Made by a program: the position numbers and the translations under genes. Shown piece after piece: positions 42,648 through 51,700 of a DNA stretch of 64,000 bases. This stretch comes from CAZAQV01 sp964487255 (GTDB taxonomy: Bacteria; Myxococcota_A; Polyangia; Polyangiales; CAZAQV01): assembly GCA_964487255.1 (NCBI GenBank), contig CAZAQV010000001.1, forward strand, positions 124,001 through 188,000, read 5' to 3'. The notes beneath the pieces are model-generated. The model was given only the letters and a program-made list of their open reading frames with translations. It had not been told where the DNA came from and ran no database searches. How positions within the stretch are numbered: the stretch's first letter is position 1; every line of letters begins with the position of its first letter.

Positions 42648-43373
42648 ATGCGTAGGGTTTGCTCCACATTGGCGCTTCTTGCCGCCGTCATCTTCGCGAG
42701 TGCGGAAGCACATGCACAGCGACTTCCGTCCGTACTGGAAAACGGCGATGAGCACGCCGCGAAAGACCTTTATAAGGAGGGCGCCGAACTGGTCGAGTCG
42801 GGCCACGCCGCGGTCGGCGTCGACAAACTCCTTCGAGCCTACGAGCTCAGTGGTGCAGCGCTGCCCCTGTTCGCCCTTGCACACGCATACTCGCTGATGC
42901 TCGACCACGAACGCACCTCAGACATCACACGGGTTATCCTTGAGGACCATGAGAGCCTCGCGCCCGACCTGCGTTCGCGCACGCGCCTACTCAAGGCAGA
43001 GGCGCAGAAGCACGTCGGACTTCTGCGGCTAATGGGCGTCCCCGACACCGAAGTCGAAGTCACGCTCGACGGCGAACCGGTCGAAGATGCGAAGCGTAGG
43101 CCGCTTTTCTTCTCGTTTATTCCTGGCCTCCACACCATCGAGCTACGCGACGGCTTCGGTCAGTACTTCAAGTGGGAAGGCGAGGTCACTGTTGGACACA
43201 CGCGGGAGGTACTCGTGCGTTTTGAATCGAAAGACGACGACTCGCTGCTTGAGCAACCGTGGTTTTGGATCGCGGCCGGGGCGGCCGCAGCACTGGCGGT
43301 CGGAGCCGTCATCCTCGCCGGCAGTTCGGGCGACGAGGGTCCAAGCTGCCAAGGAGTATGCTTACCGATATGA
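42648..43373 (+). CDS. Exported TPR-like/PEGA-type protein with C-terminal anchor
   Basis: A 241-aa protein: signal peptide (TLALLAAVIFASAEAHAQ), then helical repeats (about 25-120, e.g. AKDLYKEGAELVESG) that read as one or two TPR-like units. A PEGA-like strand domain follows (VTLDGEPVEDAKRRPLFFSFIPG, GLHTIELRDGFG), and a hydrophobic segment near 205-225 ends the protein. This signal/TPR/PEGA/anchor order is common in Myxococcota and probably binds envelope or secreted partners. ATG 42648 gives the signal peptide. Its stop overlaps the next start by ATGA (43370-43373). Confidence 0.65.
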   Translation: MRRVCSTLALLAAVIFASAEAHAQRLPSVLENGDEHAAKDLYKEGAELVESGHAAVGVDKLLRAYELSGAALPLFALAHAYSLMLDHERTSDITRVILEDHESLAPDLRSRTRLLKAEAQKHVGLLRLMGVPDTEVEVTLDGEPVEDAKRRPLFFSFIPGLHTIELRDGFGQYFKWEGEVTVGHTREVLVRFESKDDDSLLEQPWFWIAAGAAAALAVGAVILAGSSGDEGPSCQGVCLPI

Positions 43374-43885
43374 GACGCACGTTGCTCATCGGCTTTGCTC
43401 TCGTGGCGCTGCTGAGCGCCTGTGGCGAGGAGCGTGCTTTGCTTGAGGTCGAGCTCGAGTTACCCAGGACCGGAGGGGTTGGGACACGTGTTTGGGCCTT
43501 TGCTGAGGTTCAAGCCGAGGCCGAAGGCGACTTTTTCTGGCCTCCGGGCGAGGGCGTGGCTGAGCAGCTTTTGGCCGAACCCGCAACCATGTCCTTCGGT
43601 GTGCCCGCAACCCGCGATACGGGGATGCGGCTGCGCGTGAGCTTTTGTTTCGAAGAGGACTGCAGCGATCCACAAGATGCCCTGGGTCAGGCGCCGCAGG
43701 TAGGTTACCGCATCGAGCGCAGCCACTACTTACTCGAAACAACCCGCATGCATCGTGCGATCGAGTCGATTCCGCCCGGCAGCGAGGCCAAGGAGGTAAA
43801 CGTCGGAAAGTGTGAGATCGAGGGTTGCTGGGCAGGTGATGCGATCAGCTGGTGCGAAAGGGACGGCCGCCATGCCTGCGAATAA
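43370..43885 (+). CDS. Small lipoprotein of unknown function
   Basis: A 171-aa lipoprotein with a clear lipobox LLSACGEE (Cys17). The mature part is beta-rich with several Cys (SFCFEEDCSDP, KCEIEGCWAGD and two near the end), so internal disulphides are likely. No family is recognised. Start ATG 43370 overlaps the upstream TGA, and the end overlaps the next gene by 14 bp, so it sits in the middle of a tightly coupled operon (42648-46896). Confidence 0.65.
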   Translation: MRRTLLIGFALVALLSACGEERALLEVELELPRTGGVGTRVWAFAEVQAEAEGDFFWPPGEGVAEQLLAEPATMSFGVPATRDTGMRLRVSFCFEEDCSDPQDALGQAPQVGYRIERSHYLLETTRMHRAIESIPPGSEAKEVNVGKCEIEGCWAGDAISWCERDGRHACE

Positions 43886-45062
43886 CCCGCTTGTGTCTTT
43901 GGGCGCATCTTTGGCTTTCGTCCTCGATCGGGCCTCGAAGTATCTGCACATACGTCGTCGGCCCTTCTCTGCGGGCGCGCTCAAAGCTGCATCCAAAATC
44001 CAAGGCGCGGCAACTCCTGTGCTGTTGAGCGCTCTTGCGATTCTGGGTTTGGTAGGTTGTTCGGACCCTCCGGCACCGGCGTATTTGGTGGTTGATGTCG
44101 CAACCGAGCTTTCGCCAGGCATCGACTTCGACACGGTTCGCCTCGATGTGTTTTCCGGGACAACGAGCGAGGGCGAACGTCCGTTTGACCCGATCGCCGC
44201 CTCTGTACGCTCGACCGACAAGTTCTCGCCAGCGTATCGACTCTTGGACGACGGCGAACAAAGCATTCCCGCGGGCCAGTACCTGGCCGAATTGACGCTG
44301 TCGAGCGGGGCGCTTCGTGTCGACTCTCAGCGCCGCGGTTTCGAGATCAGCGGCACCACGGCAATCGCCTTCAACTTCTCAAACGGCCCAAGCTGCCAGA
44401 GCCCCGCCGACTGTGGAGAGCTACTGAGCGCAACTTGTTCCGCCGTCGACTGCGTCGCAGACGTCTGCAAATGCATCTGCGGAAACAGCTCTGACGCGGG
44501 CTGTGAATCGATCGAAATCTGCTCGAACGGAATCGATGACGACGAGGACAGCGACGTCGACTGCATCGACAGCGACTGCCAAGGAAGAGCCTGCGACGAC
44601 GGGGACCCTTGCACCGTCAACGACGTCTGCGGCGACGGTCTGTGCAACGCAAAGCCTAAAGACTGTGCAAGTGGCGACCCGTGTAAGGTCGGAACCTGCA
44701 ACCCAAACGACGGAAGTTGCACCGTCGAAAACAAACCGGACGGGACGGTCTGCGACGCCCACCCGAACCGCTGCTGCGGCGGCACATGCGTCAACCTCTC
44801 CACCGACGCCAACCACTGCGGTAGCTGCGGCACGGTATGCACGACGGGTCGTTGCGACGACCTGGGCAACGGTCGGGCTGCGTGTTTCTGCGCAGGGGCG
44901 AACGCCAACTGCAAGCCGGGGACCGTATGCTACGACCCGACCGGGGACGGCACCCACCCTGACGCTTACCACTGCGACTGCGACAGCGACAACGACTGCG
45001 GTCGCGGCGCAAAGTGCGCTGCCAACGTCGTTGGCGCCATCGACCACTGTTACTACGAATGA
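43872..45062 (+). CDS. Cys-rich secreted lipoprotein with DxDxD motifs
   Basis: A 396-aa protein with an unusually long positively charged N-terminal region before a hydrophobic helix and lipobox LGLVGCSDPP (about residue 64). The mature part begins with a beta domain and then a long Cys-rich tail. The tail contains Ca-binding-like NGIDDDEDSDVDCIDSDC and several C-x-x-x-x-C modules (CVNLSTDANHCGSCGTVC), typical of myxobacterial MYXO-CTERM-type and Stigma-like surface proteins. The start ATG 43872 is one of several; 43812 is possible. It overlaps the preceding lipoprotein gene by 14 bp and the aminotransferase gene by ATGA. Confidence 0.7.
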   Translation: MPANNPLVSLGASLAFVLDRASKYLHIRRRPFSAGALKAASKIQGAATPVLLSALAILGLVGCSDPPAPAYLVVDVATELSPGIDFDTVRLDVFSGTTSEGERPFDPIAASVRSTDKFSPAYRLLDDGEQSIPAGQYLAELTLSSGALRVDSQRRGFEISGTTAIAFNFSNGPSCQSPADCGELLSATCSAVDCVADVCKCICGNSSDAGCESIEICSNGIDDDEDSDVDCIDSDCQGRACDDGDPCTVNDVCGDGLCNAKPKDCASGDPCKVGTCNPNDGSCTVENKPDGTVCDAHPNRCCGGTCVNLSTDANHCGSCGTVCTTGRCDDLGNGRAACFCAGANANCKPGTVCYDPTGDGTHPDAYHCDCDSDNDCGRGAKCAANVVGAIDHCYYE

Positions 45063-46126
45063 AGGTTCCTCGACTTCAACTCGGGCTTGGAGAAGCGCAC
45101 GCGGAGGCGATCAGCGCTGTTCTTGGCAGTGGTCTGTTGGTGCAAGGCGAGCAAGTCGAAGCATTCGAAAGTGCCTTGGCCACTCGTTGCGGGCGAAAGC
45201 ACGCAATCGCCGTCAGCAGCGGCACCAGTGCACTTGAGCTCGCGTTGCGGGTGCTCGATGTCGGGCCAGGCGACGAGGTGCTGTGCCCCGCGCTCACTTG
45301 GCCAAGCCCCGCACACGCCGTGATCACGTCGGGCGCCAAGCTTCGCCTCGTCGACGTCGATCCCGAAACGTGGAATGCCGGGCCAGAAGCGTTCGCACTA
45401 GCCCGGGGTCCGCACACAAAGGTCGCTATCGCGATCGACCAGTTCGGTGCGCCGGCCGACCACGACGCCATCCTCCGCGCTCTGCCGGGGGTTACCGTCA
45501 TCGAAGACGCGGCGTGCGCGCTTGGAAGCACCTATCGGTCTCGGCCTTGCGGAAGCTTTGGTGCGATTTCCTGTCTCAGCTTCCACCCGCTCAAGGTGCT
45601 CACGACCGCAGAAGGCGGCATGTGCTTGACCGACGACGATGCCCTCGCTTCGCGGCTAAGAGCCCTGCGCAACCACGGTCAGAGTAAACCTGGGCACTTT
45701 CTTGAAGCCTCCGGTAACGCGAGGCTGTCCGAAATTCACGCCGCGCTTGGCAACGTGCACCTCACCACGCTCGATGCCCGCGTCTCGCGCCGCCAGCAAG
45801 TGCGGCGCGCTGTGGAGGAGCGTGCACCCGTACGTGTTCAACGACTGCTGGAGGGCTGCACCACGAATGCCCAAACGCTCGGCGTCCTGTTCGACTCGGT
45901 GCAGACACCTGACGAACGCGCGGCCGTGATGGCCAAGCTTCGCGCAAGGGAAGTCGGGGTCGGACCGCTCTCGTACGCGCTCACCACAATCGGCTCGATT
46001 CAAGGCGCCGATGCGTGCCCAAACGCCGAGTTTGTGGCTGCAGTGGGGATCGCCATTCCTTGTGATGCCTCGCTGTCGGATGAACAGGTCGACTATCTCA
46101 TCGAACAGCTCGCGGAGGTGGCGTGA
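45059..46126 (+). CDS. DegT/DnrJ/EryC1/StrS-type PLP aminotransferase
   Basis: A 355-aa sugar-type aminotransferase. The N-terminal LGSGLLVQGEQVEAFE, the SSGTSALELAL cofactor loop, the DAACALGS segment and the Schiff-base Lys179 in FHPLKVLTTAEGGM follow the family order. This family transaminates nucleotide-linked keto-sugars (or acts on inositol and short keto-acids). Start ATG 45059 overlaps the upstream TGA; the end overlaps the ABC ATPase gene by GTGA (46123-46126). No sugar-nucleotide dehydratase is nearby, so the substrate is unknown. The join to lipoprotein genes is unusual. Confidence 0.85.
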   Translation: MKVPRLQLGLGEAHAEAISAVLGSGLLVQGEQVEAFESALATRCGRKHAIAVSSGTSALELALRVLDVGPGDEVLCPALTWPSPAHAVITSGAKLRLVDVDPETWNAGPEAFALARGPHTKVAIAIDQFGAPADHDAILRALPGVTVIEDAACALGSTYRSRPCGSFGAISCLSFHPLKVLTTAEGGMCLTDDDALASRLRALRNHGQSKPGHFLEASGNARLSEIHAALGNVHLTTLDARVSRRQQVRRAVEERAPVRVQRLLEGCTTNAQTLGVLFDSVQTPDERAAVMAKLRAREVGVGPLSYALTTIGSIQGADACPNAEFVAAVGIAIPCDASLSDEQVDYLIEQLAEVA

Positions 46127-46896
46127 GCACCCCCATCGTGCAGGTCAAGGACCTACACAAGACGTTTCACATCGGCTTTTGGCGCAAGCGTGTCGATGCC
46201 GTGCGCGGCATTAGCTTCGCCGTCGAACGGGGTGAGTTCTTTGGACTGCTGGGACCCAACGGCGCCGGCAAGACCACCACGCTCAAGACCGTCCTCCGAC
46301 TCATCTTCCCAACGCGAGGCTCGGTCGAGCTCTTTGGTCAACCGCTCGAACGCGAATCGTTTGCGCGCATCGGCTACATGCCCGAAAACCCATATGTCTA
46401 TCAGTATCTCAAACCACTCGAGTTTCTAGACCTATGCGGACGGCTGCTGGGGATGAGCGCGAAAGCGCGCAAGAAGCGAGCTGATGAGTTGATCGAAAAG
46501 GTGGGTCTTGAGCACGCCATTGGGCGACAGATCGGTCGCTTTTCAAAAGGGATGACCCAGCGCGTGGGGCTGGCGCAGACACTCCTACACGACCCTGAAC
46601 TCATCATCTTGGATGAGCCGATGAGCGGTCTCGATCCGGTCGGTCGAAAGCAGATTCGCGACTTGCTCGCCGAACAGCACGCCGCAGGAAAGACGATCGT
46701 GTTTACCAGTCACATCCTCTCGGATGTCGAAACGCTCTGCGATCACGTCGCCATTATGCGGCGGGGCAAGATCGCCGCGCGCGGCGCGCTGGACGAACTG
46801 CTCGAGCACGACGGACAAGCCCGAACGCTTGAACAACTCTTCCTCGAAAAGGCCTTCGCCCAAGAGTCCGAACTTCCGACGACTCGCAAGCGCTAA
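46123..46896 (+). CDS. ABC transporter ATP-binding protein
   Basis: A 257-aa ABC ATPase of the DrrA/CcmA/NatA type. It has Walker A GPNGAGKT (44-51), the ABC signature FSKGMTQRVG near 144, Walker B LIILDEP near 163, and the H-loop TSHILSDVE. The start is GTG 46123, overlapping the upstream TGA. No permease gene follows; the next gene is convergent and its stop overlaps this one by 4 bp. So it is an orphan ATPase at the end of an operon, either with a permease elsewhere or working with a partner I cannot see. Confidence 0.9.
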   Translation: MSTPIVQVKDLHKTFHIGFWRKRVDAVRGISFAVERGEFFGLLGPNGAGKTTTLKTVLRLIFPTRGSVELFGQPLERESFARIGYMPENPYVYQYLKPLEFLDLCGRLLGMSAKARKKRADELIEKVGLEHAIGRQIGRFSKGMTQRVGLAQTLLHDPELIILDEPMSGLDPVGRKQIRDLLAEQHAAGKTIVFTSHILSDVETLCDHVAIMRRGKIAARGALDELLEHDGQARTLEQLFLEKAFAQESELPTTRKR

Positions 46897-48194
46897 GCTT
46901 TCGCATCGGGCACGGTGTCGCTCTGCTCAACCGCAGGAGGGCGCGCGCGAAGTGACCAATACCCGCCTCCCAGCACGAGCACCGCAGCAAGCCCGAGCAC
47001 GATGAGATTCGGGCCAGTACGCCTACTCGGCGCGGTGGTCTGCTTGGTCTTCTCAAAAACCGGGGCGGCTGCTCCTTCGACGGTCTCTTCGCTTTTTTTT
47101 GCAGTCTCAGCCGACCCGATCGGCGCCCGCGCTTCCACTTGCGGCTCGGCCTCGATCACACCGACTGGCACACGATACGCAGAATCGTCACGCATGAGCG
47201 AAAGCACTTCCGTGTAGACTTTCTTCCACCCCCACGTCTTGGGCGCGTCTTCACCACGCTGGTTGCGGTACAGCCTACGCAGTTGCCAGATCGCATTCCG
47301 CCCATACCAGCGAATGAACTTACGGGCATTGGTGCGCACACGGATCGCAGGATGGTTCATCAGTGATGCGACCGCTTCCATCGCGTCGAAACTTCTGTCG
47401 TGCTGATACACGGCCAACGTTCGCACCAGTTGCTCCGCGTCGGGCGCAAGTGCGAAGGCACGGCCCGCCGAAGTCACCTTCATCTCTTCGAGCGCATCCT
47501 TGGCCTTGCTGCTCACCCACGACTGCGGGTGGTCTTGCCACGCGATCAAGAACGGAACAAAGCGCTCTTTGCGAAGCGCGATGAGCCGCGTGAGTTCCCA
47601 TCGAAAGAGCCCTTTGTGGCTGGCCAAAAGGTCGCCCAGGGCCTCGATCGCCCGCGGCGTCCCGATGCGCTCGAGCGCCCGCGCAAGCAAGACGACTTCG
47701 GCCGCATCGGCACGCTGCGGCGCAGCTTCGAGCGCGTCTTGAATACCATCCGCGATGTCGACGATGTCGCTTGCGAGTTCACCGCCTGCCGCCTTGCGAA
47801 ACTCGGTGATCGCATCGGCAAGTTCTCGAAGCGCTTGTCGTGACTTCTCGCCCTCTGCAAGCCGTTGCGCGTCAGGTGTCGACCCCTCTGCGGCTTCGAT
47901 CGCGGCGTCCGCTGACTGGACGGCCTGCACATGCGCGCGAATCTGCGCGCGAATCGCAGCAACACGTGCCCGAATCACGGCCTCGGCCTCCACCGATAGG
48001 CGCGAGTATTCGTAAATCGCTCGCTCGCGCGCGTCTGCATCGAGCGCCAGGTCCGCGCGGTAGCTGAGCAGGTCGTCCTGCGACGTACCGAGTTCTTGAG
48101 CGTGAGTCACCGAGCCGACAGCGTCCGTCACGCTCAACAATGCGAAAAGAGCCAGCGTAAGAACTAAAACGAAAGCTGTGGATGGACGCATCAT
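46893..48194 (-). CDS. Membrane-anchored protein with HEAT-like repeats
   Basis: A 433-aa exported protein with a signal peptide (FVLVLTLALFALLSV, then HAQ), a long helical stretch (about 30-130, Glu/Ala/Arg-rich coiled-coil), and an alpha-alpha repeat region (about 150-300) of HEAT type (LARALERIGTPRAIEALGDLL; similar pairs follow). A Lys/Thr-rich linker and a C-terminal membrane helix (LIVLGLAAVLVLGGGYWS) end the protein. It starts at 48194 by ATGA overlap with the acylphosphatase gene. It is probably a periplasmic scaffold or docking protein. Confidence 0.65.
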   Translation of the reverse strand: MMRPSTAFVLVLTLALFALLSVTDAVGSVTHAQELGTSQDDLLSYRADLALDADARERAIYEYSRLSVEAEAVIRARVAAIRAQIRAHVQAVQSADAAIEAAEGSTPDAQRLAEGEKSRQALRELADAITEFRKAAGGELASDIVDIADGIQDALEAAPQRADAAEVVLLARALERIGTPRAIEALGDLLASHKGLFRWELTRLIALRKERFVPFLIAWQDHPQSWVSSKAKDALEEMKVTSAGRAFALAPDAEQLVRTLAVYQHDRSFDAMEAVASLMNHPAIRVRTNARKFIRWYGRNAIWQLRRLYRNQRGEDAPKTWGWKKVYTEVLSLMRDDSAYRVPVGVIEAEPQVEARAPIGSAETAKKSEETVEGAAAPVFEKTKQTTAPSRRTGPNLIVLGLAAVLVLGGGYWSLRARPPAVEQSDTVPDAKA

Positions 48195-48475
48195 GAGTCG
48201 GGAACGATCCGAAAGTTGGTAAACTCGCCCGTGTAACTTCGCCAACGCGTCTCGATCTTGTCGACACGCGCGGTGGACGGTCCCTGTTGTGCCCATGCGA
48301 GAAGGTCTTTGACGGCCTCCTCCTCACCTTCGGCCACGATCTCCACCGTGCCATCACCACGGTTCTTGACCCAACCGGTCAGGCCAAGATGACGCGCCTC
48401 GCGCTGTGCGGTCGCGCGAAAGTACACGCCCTGAACACGACCCTTGATCACGAGTTGAATGCGTTTTTGACCCAT
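48191..48475 (-). CDS. acyP: Acylphosphatase
   Basis: A 94-aa acylphosphatase hydrolysing carboxyl-phosphate bonds. It contains the complete family signature GRVQGVYFRATAQREA (catalytic Arg20) and GWVKNRGDGTVEI (catalytic Asn), and the end TNFRIVPDS fits the family. The start at Met of MGQKRIQLV gives the normal length; the frame is open upstream. It is transcribed first of a two-gene unit with the HEAT-like protein, overlapping by ATGA (48191-48194). Confidence 0.93.
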   Translation of the reverse strand: MGQKRIQLVIKGRVQGVYFRATAQREARHLGLTGWVKNRGDGTVEIVAEGEEEAVKDLLAWAQQGPSTARVDKIETRWRSYTGEFTNFRIVPDS

Positions 48476-48715
48476 GCCCGACTTGTATTTCAGGTACACC
48501 CTTCGGTCGATCCCCTCCAAGAAATCGACAAGATTCAAGAATCCGAGACTAAACTCACAGGGGTCGTTCGAAAAAGCCCGTGAAATCAGCTCGCCGGCTT
48601 GCCAAACGTGTGTGTGTTTTGCACACTTCGGTCGATTTGTGGGTGCGCCTTGAGTTCACAGGCTCCGCCTCAAAAGGGAATCAGGGGGCGCAGCCCCGGA
48701 CTGGGAGAAATGGTT

Positions 48716-51700
48716 ATGAAGAAGTTTTCGCGAACCTCACTTGTGTGCGCGTTTGTTGCGTTGTCATCGCTTGCGGGCTGCAACGAAGCCGCGGATCCGA
48801 TCAACCGCGTGCAGGCCAACGTGGTCGAGAAAGATACCTTCGAGGGCGAGTGGTACTACCTACAGACGGTCATCGATACGCCGTACGACAAAGGTTACAG
48901 CTTCGTCGGCGAACAGGGCAGCCTCGAGAAGATCTCTTGGGAGATTCAAGAAGAGTTTTTGATCGCCCGCCGCAGCTATCAGCACATCGAAAATGCGGAA
49001 CAAGACGGCATCGCGGAAGAGAACCTTCGTGGCGTCGCGATCGCCATGTATCGGATCCAGTCCCATTTCGACATTAGACGTGCCTACAACACCGTCACCG
49101 GTGAAGAGCAGAACGTGATCATGGAGAACACAAGCGACCGTCCTTGGTATGAGCGCGAGTTCATGCGCGTCGATTGGTCGCAAAACCTGATCACCAACAA
49201 CGATTTTCTACTTCTCGCCAAGCTCTTTAACGGCATCCAGATGGAACCCGTTTCTTACTTCGTACAAGACCTCGAAGAAGACCATCCGCACGCACCGAAA
49301 TTCGAGGCGCCCGAAGGTAGCGACGAGGTGAACTACATCGACCTCGTCAACAAGATGTTCGTTCGCCCTGAAACGGTCATGATTCCCGGCTTCGACCAGC
49401 CCATTCCTTCCTGCTTTTTGATCGGCAGCGAACAAGCCGACTGCGCGCCAGGCGAACTCACCGTACGCAACTCCTTTCTCAAGGTCGACTCCGAACGCGA
49501 CTATCAACCACAAGAGTACACCGGCGATCGTATGGAGCGCTTCGGCTACTTCGTGACCGACCGCATGGGCTACAACGACGAGTATGGCGTGGTGCAGCCC
49601 GCCCGTTTCCGCTTTGCCAACCGTCATAATATTTGGGTCGACAGTCACATCGAGGACATCGACGACGACGGGAAACCCGACTACTGCGGCGAAGATGCAC
49701 ACTGCCCAGGCGCCGGTTCGGTGTGCGACCTCGACCTCGGTAAAGCCAACCGCTGGGTCTTTGCCGACTCGGGGAAGACGCGCGGCTTGTGCACCGTGCC
49801 CTACGTGGATCGCGAAATCCGCCCCATCACCTATCACCTCTCGCAAAACTTTCCCGAAGAGCTGTTGCCCGACGCCCATCATTTCGAAGCAGAGTGGAAT
49901 AGCGCGTTCGTCGACACCGTCGCCTCGCTCCGTGAAAACGAGTGCCTGAAGAATGGGGGTTCAGCGGACGACTGCGCGGCGCAGCGTAGTCGCGAAGATC
50001 ACCAAAGCATCTTCGCCCTTTGCAATAACCCAGTAACCGAAGACGACCATCCCGCGTGCGGACCGGCGGGCACGAGTGCCGACATCGGCGACCTTCGCTA
50101 CTCGCTACTCGGTTGGGTGAACGAGCCCCACCTCTCGAGTCCACTCGGCTACGGTCCGTCCGCGGCCGATCCCGAGACGGGCGAAATTGTGATGGCCAAC
50201 GCGTTTGTGTATGGCGCGGGTGTCGAGCGTCTTTCCGCGTTTGCCCGTGACATTATCGCCGTGCTCAATGGCGACCTCGATGCCGCGCAGATCACCAATG
50301 GTGAGCAGATCGCAGATTGGGTGCAGAACCAACAGGCCCCGCCCGACCAAATCGGCCGCGCGGCGGACGAACACCACATGAAAATCGACGGGCACAACGT
50401 GCATCGCATCAACGAAGCGATGGACTTTTCATGGGCCAAAGCTCGCGGCATCAGCAAAGATCCAAACTATCGCGCGCCACAAAATATCGAGGAGTTCCTG
50501 CACATCGCGAAGGCGTCTCGTGAGGCACTCTTCCGCGGCGGTGCATTTGGCCGCGACGTCGGCGCGGGTTCTTCGAAACTCAAGTCGCTTCGCGACACCG
50601 ACATTGAAGACATGATGACCAATGGCGAAATGCTGCTCGCGGCGGGCATTGACCCTCGTGACGTGGGTGACCGGACCGACTCGCTCTTCGACCAAGCTTC
50701 ACCGCTGCGTCAAATGGATCCACACGCCATCTTCGCATTCCAGCGCATGAAAGACCGCGTGCAAGAAGAAGCTTGCCTCGTGCATGCAGACTTTGCGGAC
50801 GACGGGCTGATCGGTCTTGCCAGGGCGATCGTACGCGCCGCCAACGAGGGCGACGGAACACTGACCTGGTATGGCGTCGACTACACCGTGGCCAACGCGG
50901 CTGGCGAGATCGACTACGAGGCGGTCCGCAAGATGCTCATCCACCCGATGTTCAATGCGGTCACCGCACACGAGATCGGTCACACCCTCGGCCTTCGCCA
51001 CAACTTTAGCGGCAGCTTCGACTCCCTCAACTACAAGCCCGAGTACTGGGAGCTTCGCGACGACGGCAACATGCAGCCGCGCTACCTCGACCCGACCAGC
51101 CTCGAAGAGGAAGACGGTCGCATCAAGGAGTACCAGTACTCCACCGTCATGGACTACGGAAACAACTTCGTCGTCACCGACGCCGAAGGCATCGGCTATT
51201 ACGACACCGCAGCGATCAAGATGGGCTACGGCGACCTGATCGAAGTGTTTACCGAGGCCAAGGACGCGGGCGCACTCAACTGGGTGCATGCGATCACACG
51301 CCTGGGCTGGCCGATCCCGCTCAAGCTTTCATCGTTTACGGGCGGCACCCCTGGCGCGTACACGTACACTGAAATCCCCGAACTTGCGGGCGGGGTAGAA
51401 GGCCTGAAGAAACGTGCCGACGTCACGTACGCCGACATCGTTCCCGACCCGTTCTTGCAACAGCAAGGCCTCAGCGATCGGCTGCAAGACGCGCAAGGCC
51501 GTCCGGTCGTGCCCTACATGTTCTGCTCCGATGAACAAGCCGACTTGAACCCGGACTGCTTTCGCTACGACAGCGGTGCCGACGCCTACGAGTCACTGCA
51601 GTCGGTGATGGACAACTATTACAACTACTACATCTTCAATGCGTACGGACGCGGGCGCGTGGGCTTCAACGTCGGCGGCTATGCAAACCGTGTTGCCGAT

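Noticed and set aside
44421..45047. Minus-strand frame of about 208 codons rich in Val/Ala opposite the Cys-rich lipoprotein
   Set aside because: It mirrors the repeated GAC/TGC codons of the real gene, has no start context and no plausible protein composition.
48660..48700. GC-rich hairpin GGGGGCGCAGCCCC as terminator before the metalloprotease
   Set aside because: Short stem, no T-run, and it lies only about 20 bp before the start codon; probably chance.
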